From Owenia fusiformis (taxonomy: Eukaryota; Annelida; Polychaeta; Sabellida; Oweniidae): a stretch of DNA of 64,000 nucleotides. Under the pieces are notes generated by a model that saw only the letters and a program-made list of their open reading frames with translations, was not told the DNA's origin and searched no databases. Made by a program: the position numbers and the translations under genes. Positions 58,201-64,000 of the stretch are shown in pieces (the first letter of the stretch is position 1; every line of letters begins with the position of its first letter). The stretch lies in the NCBI GenBank assembly GCA_903813345.2, contig CAIIXF020000001.1, forward strand, positions 7,693,098 to 7,757,097. Reading direction: 5' to 3'.

Positions 58201-59895
58201 CTCCTGGAGGTCCAATGCTCTTATGTAGTTGTGTATTGGATGCAAATTAATGACACCACCACAATCACAATCATGATACCATCCATTTTTTATTATGTTG
58301 CATTGTTTTTGGTCATATGTAACTACCTGTACTGTATTTAGCAGTGATTCTAATAGTGTGGACATAATCGACCCTGACTCAAATGTCTTATTCACAATTT
58401 CATCTTCAACGTTGTCCCTGAGCTGAAAAGTAAGATATTTTTATGATATTCACAGATCCACCATGTGTCTACTTACCAGTATGCAATAGTTCCTTGGGGT
58501 TACCTGTATTTTACAGGCGACCAGGCGACCCAGGTGGGCGCTTTTATCTTTTTCATAGGGGTGGTAGGATCAAAAACACATTCCAAAATTATTTTATTGC
58601 ATGATTATCTCTGAGATTCTGTCGTCGTGTAACTATATATGGTGGTTGGTACTTGGTGGTATACGCAATATTGTAGCAGCAAATTGGAATCTGTTCAAAT
58701 AAAACGAGAGCGATAGCGATGTATGGGTCTGGTCTACTGCGCGCTGATTGGTCAACATCAGAGACATCAGGGTCAAGTGAGGTCACCTGCTTGACCACTG
58801 AGAACATTAAGTTTAGAGAAGATCGGGACAAACTGAGCATGGCATAAGTAAACTGAACAATATTGCAAAATATTGCACAGGATTTAAAAGGCCGAAACTG
58901 TTTGGAAAGTTCCTAAATTTAGTGTAATTAAAATCTTGACCGGAAGTCAGGAGGAGTGAGTAGCTCCCATAACTCTTTCATATTCTATCGTATTCGGGGA
59001 TTCCCCATTACATCATCTCTTGCATCATCTCCAATCAAATTGCAGGATTCAATCATATGAACAATCATGAGCACGTGCTCTCTCAGTGCTGCGCATGTGC
59101 AGAGTTAAATTTGGAATCGTGGGAATGGCGTTAACATCAGTTCAACATCATCATTTCAAACCTACGGTAATACTATTGAAGTTACTCGATCCATACTTGT
59201 AGAGAATACTCATAAAACTACAGTGAACATTTGGAGATCCATTTCAACAGCAAATTGAGGCCTGTTTATAAAATTTGTTTTCGAACGTGCTAATATGATA
59301 GGTCATCTTTGGGAAATCTCCCCCCCCCCCTGACGGAAGTTAAAAATCCAGTGTCCTTGACCTGACCGGAAGACGACAACAACAAGATAATGCAGCAAAC
59401 TCTTTGTCAAGATCTGCTTGGAGAAAAAAGTTGCCTAGCCCTGATACCCAGGCCTGATACGTAATGTTAGCTTTTTTTGTTATGACAACATAATCTCAAA
59501 GATAGTCCATGAATTAATTTCGGAATGTGTTTTTGATCCTACCACCCCTATGAAAAAAATAAAAGTGCCCGCCTGTGTCTCCTGGTCGCTTGTAAAATAC
59601 AGGTAACTGTTCCTTGGACACCCAACATTGTGAGACTCCTTCCAACTTTTTCTAAGTTACCATTTTACCACAATTTCAGTCTAGTACAATATAGGATAGA
59701 TGGTGCTGACTGTAATAACTCTGTTTGCACTTCTTGTTACCAGGTGGGCATACAACAGAGATGTTGAGGTTACTAAGTGGCATGGGAGACAAGTACTACC
59801 CAAGATACTACATCATAGCAGACTCCGATAGAATAAGTCAAGAAAAAGCTATTGCTTTTGAAGAAAAACAACAGATTAACAAAGAATCTCAAAAT
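52218..59895 (+). CDS. ALG14: ALG14, UDP-GlcNAc transferase membrane subunit (first two exons; rest missing)
   Basis: ALG14 anchors ALG13 at the ER; together they add the second GlcNAc to dolichol-PP-GlcNAc. Exon 1 is 52218-52359 (MMFELCSISTFILTCSVCIS, a membrane anchor, then TMIVLGS plus the first base of a Gly codon). Exon 2 is 59744-59895 (GGHTTEMLRLLSGMGDKYYP then YYIIADSDRISQEK). The join restores VLGSGGHTTEML, the conserved nucleotide-sugar-binding glycine loop of the family. The donor at 52360 (GTATAT) and acceptor at 59743 (CAG) are canonical and phases match. Exon 2 ends at a GTAGGT donor. Later exons were not found and probably lie in the 500-N gap or beyond 64000. Intron 1 (7.4 kb) is filled mostly by transposons. 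The ATG could be 52218 or 52221. Confidence 0.9.
52468..52570 (+). repeat. Left inner inverted repeat of the two-gene transposon
   Basis: CTGTCTGGCCCAGTTATCTA and onward to GGATTTACTCCGG, ~85% similar by eye to the reverse complement of 57655-57745. It contains GTCTGGCCCAG...CTGGGCCAGAC, a small internal palindrome that could be a transposase-binding site. Confidence 0.8.
53252..54889 (-). CDS. DDE-type transposase (545 aa)
   Basis: Intact single-exon ORF. The basic N-terminus (ASKAKKKKEYREKHGRSSRF, residues 3-22) may bind DNA or act as a nuclear signal. Residues ~130-205 form a conserved-looking block (GHAATIAFKCQVSEHYVRWP then FFFGQLTSGLLPSQYENV and MGHLGWRK). The catalytic core reads NIMTDARHGGRRNAFDCDV (Asp247), INIHAHDNNGTINKII (Asp313), NDTWHAAKSFSREI (338-351) and TFYVESFNNTLNIF (Glu466). 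This D-D-E order with an intervening D-x-WH-x-x-K motif is seen in Kolobok-like and related transposases. No THAP or zinc finger is present. The ATG at 54889 is followed by a second Met at codon 2. No disruption, so possibly active. Family assignment is by motif pattern only. Confidence 0.78.
   Translation of the reverse strand: MMASKAKKKKEYREKHGRSSRFSIECAGGQEKKETLLGKTSKIKKFLHLNGNVDAIEIALDYWLTHNMPSASSNTHTSASSEGNLEPESWYTPLERHETEQPIFFTTEKTVKKLVSLVEHHSRICQAELQLQEVVLHGHAATIAFKCQVSEHYVRWPSSPHLPNSEAYVNLRFFFGQLTSGLLPSQYENVVKAVGMGHLGWRKEKTYTNELSSHISEAMKESCKAALDEEKGTYPDVEANGINIMTDARHGGRRNAFDCDVICLGHNKHRVIRSEHVSKEDEMSSQKHEALGTKRMYEFFDAEQVKINIHAHDNNGTINKIIREHRGPGGKETLNQNDTWHAAKSFSREINKVCKGPKYKDGETWHSELIDKPDGARKRAQQVIRNCDKNPNTIRMKLEQIPNHYKDNHLNCDAISSCKTNINYRLEKIRITSPIAEQLLLSSIKKTEIYRHAEHYTEAMDTFYVESFNNTLNIFHDKRVVFKKQQFEIRTNLAVVHWNENVDRDYSSITEIDDPLNPFKQRKVLKDYTTNYKNNIWNKWMDSIF
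55725..56423 (+). CDS. P2X7 C-terminal (ballast) domain-like protein, transposon-borne (232 aa)
   Basis: Single-exon ORF divergent from the transposase, 835 bp away. Residues 1-60 are charged (INVTEEQRLVIESLYDHYDW). Residues 62-125 are Ser/Thr/Glu-rich linker. Residues ~126-232 resemble the cytoplasmic ballast domain of vertebrate P2X7: CPHCFWNPCV (Cys128, 131, 136), TRRKLYKEFWRMINNLGLWR, then IIYHKREIMPTCVVTQVREW (Cys209) and FPNPPGIEYKGHVY. The pattern R-R/E-x-x-P-x-C-V-x-x-x-x-R-x-x-FP-x-P-x-G-x-Y-x-G matches the end of P2X7. In P2X7 this domain binds zinc and guanine nucleotides; here there is no channel portion. The cysteines suggest a zinc site. The role in transposition is unknown. Confidence 0.75.
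   Translation: MESRTYSLKINVTEEQRLVIESLYDHYDWNFDPIEDSYKNSRLNNTEKTVNVNRRKAAKRKTSASISSETVAICSLETVATDSSTEDESQASQSISILTGMIPQHVSTEPPQPPNNDSPSSNEESHDCPHCFWNPCVVNEAKYEPFWRTTNATPSLSNIITRRKLYKEFWRMINNLGLWRHPNYLTKKAASKSSDRSIIYHKREIMPTCVVTQVREWFPNPPGIEYKGHVYQ
56753..56825 (+). tRNA. tRNA-like sequence (degenerate; anticodon position reads TTG)
   Basis: Perfect A box (TAGCTCAGTCGG) and B box (GGTTCGATTCC) at normal spacing with a ~73-nt cloverleaf outline. D and T arms pair, but the acceptor stem (GCCTTTA with ACGGGGC) has two mismatches and two G-U pairs, and the anticodon stem has two mismatches. It is therefore a pseudogene or the head of a tRNA-derived SINE rather than a working tRNA. It lies inside the transposon, 330 bp past the ballast ORF. 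Confidence 0.5.
57186..57420. repeat. Partial copy of the GTCACGCA-rich repeat
   Basis: CCTGTCAACCCTCACGCATT start, with repeated TCACGCA phrases (ATCACGCAAATCACGCATTT), related to 42901-43389. It lies within the transposon, upstream of its right inner repeat. Confidence 0.5.
57655..57745 (-). repeat. Right inner inverted repeat of the two-gene transposon
   Basis: Partner of 52468-52570. Reads CCGGAGTAAATCCCCCC at its left and CTGGGCCAGACGGGTTTGG at its right, and keeps the small CTGGCCCAG/CTGGGCCAG palindrome. Confidence 0.8.
58498..59608. mobile_element. Mutator-like non-autonomous element with 9-bp target duplication
   Basis: 1111 bp with ~100-bp inverted ends: GGTTACCTGTATTTTACAGG at the left and TGTAAAATACAGGTAACT at the right, similarity continuing through GGTGGTAGGATCAAAAACAC / GTGTTTTTGATCCTACCACC. 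It is flanked by identical GTTCCTTGG at 58489-58497 and 59609-59617. Long ends plus a 9-bp duplication are the signature of Mutator-like elements. No transposase ORF. It contains another element at 58948-59333 and lies in ALG14 intron 1. Confidence 0.85.
58948..59333. mobile_element. Element nested inside the Mutator-like element
   Basis: Left end CAGGAGGAGTGAGTAGCTCC, right end GGGAAATCTCCCCCCCCCC then CTGA; CGGAAGT on both sides (58941-58947, 59334-59340). About 50 bp after the left end (TATCGTATTCGGGGATTCCC) match the element at 14500-14731 in inverse orientation, so both belong to one family. It inserted after the outer element. Confidence 0.6.
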
Positions 59896-60000
59896 GTAGG
59901 TTGCTGCGTCATTGAACAGCAATAGTCTTGCTTCAAGACCCCCCTCTTTCTCTCTTATCCACTTTACTACAACTGTTTTAATAGATAAGGGATTAGAGAG

Positions 60001-60500
60001 NNNNNNNNNNNNNNNNNNNNNNNNNNNNNNNNNNNNNNNNNNNNNNNNNNNNNNNNNNNNNNNNNNNNNNNNNNNNNNNNNNNNNNNNNNNNNNNNNNNN
60101 NNNNNNNNNNNNNNNNNNNNNNNNNNNNNNNNNNNNNNNNNNNNNNNNNNNNNNNNNNNNNNNNNNNNNNNNNNNNNNNNNNNNNNNNNNNNNNNNNNNN
60201 NNNNNNNNNNNNNNNNNNNNNNNNNNNNNNNNNNNNNNNNNNNNNNNNNNNNNNNNNNNNNNNNNNNNNNNNNNNNNNNNNNNNNNNNNNNNNNNNNNNN
60301 NNNNNNNNNNNNNNNNNNNNNNNNNNNNNNNNNNNNNNNNNNNNNNNNNNNNNNNNNNNNNNNNNNNNNNNNNNNNNNNNNNNNNNNNNNNNNNNNNNNN
60401 NNNNNNNNNNNNNNNNNNNNNNNNNNNNNNNNNNNNNNNNNNNNNNNNNNNNNNNNNNNNNNNNNNNNNNNNNNNNNNNNNNNNNNNNNNNNNNNNNNNN
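60001..60500. other. Assembly gap (500 N)
   Basis: Exactly 500 unknown bases, a conventional gap of unspecified length. It interrupts ALG14 just after exon 2, so at least part of the gene may be hidden here. Confidence 0.99.
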
Positions 60501-61255
60501 TTTCGGCCTAACCTTCAAAATTATAACATGGGAATAAAGACCTCTCACCAAATTCTAAAATTAAGAGTTAGTTATTAATAAACAAGAGAAAACAATGAAC
60601 AAAATAAATATACAGAACACATATAAAAATGCCCCGTCATAACTGTCCAAAACAATATCTAGATGGTATGATTTCGTTCATGTCATGTGCCTTGTTGTTT
60701 TAGTAACTCTGAAGTTTCCCTTAATGAATTCACTGATTGGTGTGTTGCGTTAAATTGGTTCATGTCATGGATATGAACTGGTAGCCATCTTGACTAGTTG
60801 GTGTGATTGAGTATAAAAAGGGATGGCAACAACTCAGAAAGGGTATCTTTGTATAGGCTGATGCTGCTCCCATCTCCGTGTGCATTCTACCAAGCATCCT
60901 TATCAGCTTCATTTTTTCTCCATCTCCTCTGGCCATGTCCACTATTACTGCTTGGACAGTGCAAAGAGGGGCTGTGCAGGTGTTTGGTCTGGGTTGATAT
61001 ACATACACATCAACATGAGAGGCCTGCTCCTTCAGGGTACAATGAATATTAGACTATAAACTGACTTGGAGAAAATTGTAATACAGTTCTGTTATAGTTC
61101 AGAGTGCAGAGACACTCAGGAAATCAAGATGGGTGACATGCCTCAATATACATGTATATACCCACAAACCTTATCCCCACTTACATACCCCCTCCCCCTC
61201 ATATAACTCTCATTTCTACTTTCTACAACTTACATGTTGTTGAATCTAGAAACAC

Positions 61256-63080
61256 TAACATTTTCATTCCAGATAACAGTTTCTTAAGAATCAGCAAATT
61301 GGGTCAACATGAATAAAATAATAATTATTAATTTATGTTTCAGAGCAGTTCAATGCATATACCTATAGGTGGGGCTGCACAACACTCATCTTTATTGGTT
61401 ATAATGAAATATTTTGACAAATATATGTTGAATGTTATCACTAAGCATTGATAAAATATAAGCTTGTCAAATTTTATTGAAAAGAATTTGTGAATAGGGG
61501 AATTGTTTATTATGTTGACGTTAATTTTGGTATAATTTTATCAAAAGGTGGCGCTATAAAAGCAATTTCTTATGTTTATACTTAATAAAAAACTATTTGG
61601 TGGGAATGTTATTAAATGATATCTGAAGATACTAATTTATCACATTTTATTGAAATAAAGGCAGTAAAAAATGATCAAAAAAGTATTCATACTTGACGAT
61701 TATTTTGGCAGCCATCTTGAATTTTCTCCATGAAGGCGTGTGAATTGCGCTTGGCAATGCCGATCAAAATCTTTAAAATGTCAATATTAGTCTGTGTGCC
61801 GAAAATCTGACATTTTCATTACAGATAACACTTATTTAAGATTAAATCCCACTTGGGTAGCAACACAATAGAATTTGCTGTGGTTTATTTTTAAGAATGT
61901 ATGGTTTTATCAAAAGGAAAGTGCATTATTTTTCTATTGTTTTTAAAGAATGTACACTTGGCAAGCTATCAAAAACAAGTGAGACATAAATGACCATTGA
62001 CAGTTTTTGATAGTTTTCATTCCCTAAAAACAATATACAAAAATACATGTACCCTTCTCTTGTTACTGTGCATTCTTTAGAATAAAACAATTTATCAATT
62101 TTTGTTGCTATCTACATCATTGATCTTATCTTACTTACAAATATTCTGCTGTATTCAAATGCAATGTTCTGGACTGGACAGTCACCTGTAGTGCACTGAA
62201 GCTAGACTAATTATAGCCCACTCAGTCACTTACATCAACTCACACTCATGAGGTCAATGCAACCAACTCTTTTTGTTGTTACAATTAATTGGCTATATAA
62301 CTACATGAACAGTCAACTCAAAAGAACTCACTCACTTACATGTATCAAACCACTTACCCCTACATGAACAGTCAACACAAAAGAAATAAAATTTTCCAGA
62401 TTAGATCATTGACCATTTACCTGCAATATACCATTTACCTGTAATAAGAATGTGTGTGATTTAAGTAAGATAAAGCATTCGAATTCGATTTGATAAGAAA
62501 TAATAACCTCAGGCCTTCGGTGTATTATTTCTTATAAAATCTCATTCTTATGCTTTATCCAGTACATAAGCAAATTGGGTCAGCATGAATAAAATAATAA
62601 TCATTAATTTATGTTACAGTGCAGTTCAATGCATATACCTATAGGTTGGGCTGTACAACACTCTTCTTTTTTGGTTATAATGAAATATTTTATATTATTT
62701 ATGTTGAATATTATCAGTAAGCATCGATAAAATATAAACTTGTCAAATTTTATTGAAAAGAAGTAGTGAATAAGGAAATGTTTGTTATTTTGACTTCAAT
62801 TTTGGTATAATTTTATCAAAAGGTGGCGCTATTAAAGCAATTTCTTATGTTTATACTTCATAAAAAATGTACTTGGTATTACTAAATAATATCTGAAGAC
62901 ACTAATTTATCACATTTTATTGAAATAAAGGCAGTAAAAAAAATAACAAAAATATACATATTAGACGATAATTTTGGCGGCCATCTTGAATTTTCACCAT
63001 GAAGGAGTGCAATTCGCGCTCGGCAATGCGGATCAAAATTTTTAGAATGTCCATATTAGTCTGTGTGCTGAAAATCTAAG
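61256..63080. repeat. Duplicated ~500-550-bp segments
   Basis: A segment from ~61298 to 61810 (AATTGGGTCAACATGAATAA onward through CAGCCATCTTGAATTTTC) recurs from ~62571 to 63075 with moderate divergence. The phrase ACATTTTCATTCCAGATAAC at 61256 recurs at ~61811 (ACATTTTCATTACAGATAAC), so the units were probably tandem before further insertions. A hairpin at ~62490-62545 lies just before the last unit. Confidence 0.75.
62486..62562. repeat. Hairpin, ~15-bp arms
   Basis: GATAAGAAATAATAACCTCA on the left and TGTATTATTTCTTATAAAAT on the right around GGCCTTCGG, flanked by inverted TAAAGCAT / ATGCTTTA. Such CCTTCGG-loop hairpins recur in this window (24450, 45018). Confidence 0.65.
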
Positions 63081-64000
63081 AATATATATGATCGTGAACT
63101 ATCACCATGTTAGAAACCCATTAGTGATTTGACTATAAAAAAAGTATTCAAAAAATTAAAACAAAATCCCCCAAAATAGATAAAAATCAAGATAAACCTT
63201 TTATTTCATTAACAAGATACTTTTTTAAAATCAACCAAAATTTCCCTTATACAATTACAATATTGAGAGACCTAAACATGTTGTGTTTAAATGTCGTTTT
63301 GTCCAATGAGGTTCGGAAAGATGTTTCATTTCACTCTGGAAACATGATACCAAGAACAAAACAAGAGTTTGATGTGTTTTCTAAAACAAAATAGATGAAA
63401 GTACATATATATGTTTCAAATTATATTGTTACCATTCAAAGGATGACCATTAAATTGACGATGTGTAAAATTTTTAGAATTTTTTCATGACTGGTTTAAG
63501 AGAAACGTGTGTTCAAAAAGTTCTCCATATCGATACCACTCCTTTCTCCCACCAATTTAAAGTGTTTTACAGTATTGCATGGAAACGGCGCATGGACTTT
63601 GCATGCATGCGGTTTTGCTAAGGGTATACTTCAATTTTTTTTCAGAAGTTCAAAGCTATTTTAAGGTTTAAGATTTGACCTTCAATGACCTGTAGAAGGT
63701 CAAAAATTTATAAAAAGGTGAAAAACGTCTTTTTTTCAACTTGCTTTTAATTGATTAATTTTTTTTTCATAATCATCTATGAGTTCTCAGAAGTTCAAAT
63801 CTGACTATAGATTTGAGACTTGACCTTCAATGACCTTCTCATGGTCAAATTGACCAAATTGTTTTATAAATCACATACAACTTCTCAGACATTCATAATA
63901 TGGGGGGAATTTTTTTGTATAACCCTACTCCTATGAATTAAACATAATTAGTAGACTGTTCTTAAATTTTAGATTTTTATGCATTGCTACATATCAAATT
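63081..64000. other. No feature recognised
   Basis: AT-rich sequence with repeated phrases TGACCTTCAATGACCT (63678 and 63828) that suggest a short duplicated unit, but no gene, RNA or defined element could be supported. Confidence 0.4.

Noticed and set aside
59912-60551. Open frames of ~200 codons on both strands across the N block
   Set aside because: They consist of unknown bases and are artefacts of the assembly gap.

Overview
The window is AT-rich animal nuclear DNA with many introns and a heavy load of repeats. The gene content (MTREX, a clan-2-like P450, TLCD4, ALG14), the DIRS element, the P2X7-type 'ballast' domain ORF and the dispersed CCGTCCGTCC- and GGCGGCCATTTT-rich repeats suggest a lophotrochozoan, most likely a bivalve mollusc. 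The species call is an inference; the gene calls rest on conserved protein motifs joined by phase-compatible GT-AG splice sites.

Layout. (1) 1070-33089, + strand: MTREX (Mtr4, nuclear exosome RNA helicase). Twenty-two coding exons run from just upstream of helicase motif I to the stop, 931 codons; the N-terminal exon(s) lie left of the window. Its introns hold a 67-bp minisatellite derived from the exon 3 splice-donor region, a long tandem-cored repeat (5.3-6.9 kb), an intact DIRS retroelement (7.2-12.9 kb), several inverted-repeat elements, and a complete six-exon cytochrome P450 gene on the opposite strand (20519-15121, in intron 10). (2) 33090-36827: convergent spacer. (3) 41293-36828, - strand: TLCD4 (TMEM56), six coding exons, 263 aa. 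(4) 41.4-52.2 kb: divergent spacer packed with small inverted-repeat elements. (5) 52218 onward, + strand: ALG14; exon 1 (52218-52359) and exon 2 (59744-59895) are visible, and the rest is lost in or beyond the 500-N gap at 60001-60500. ALG14 intron 1 is occupied by a ~5.7-kb DNA transposon carrying a DDE-type transposase ORF and a divergent ORF with a P2X7-like C-terminal domain, followed by a nested pair of Mutator-like non-autonomous elements. (6) 60.5-64 kb: repeats, no gene recognised.

The genes do not form one pathway. MTREX works in nuclear RNA surveillance. The P450 is a probable ER monooxygenase. TLCD4 is a TLC-domain membrane protein. ALG14 anchors the second GlcNAc transferase of lipid-linked oligosaccharide synthesis at the ER. 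From general knowledge, TLCD4 and ALG14 are also adjacent and divergent in human, so this pair looks like retained ancient linkage. The strongest leads are the transposase plus ballast-domain element, the exon-junction-derived minisatellite with 23 donor sites in MTREX, and the P450 I-helix that lacks its usual acidic residue.
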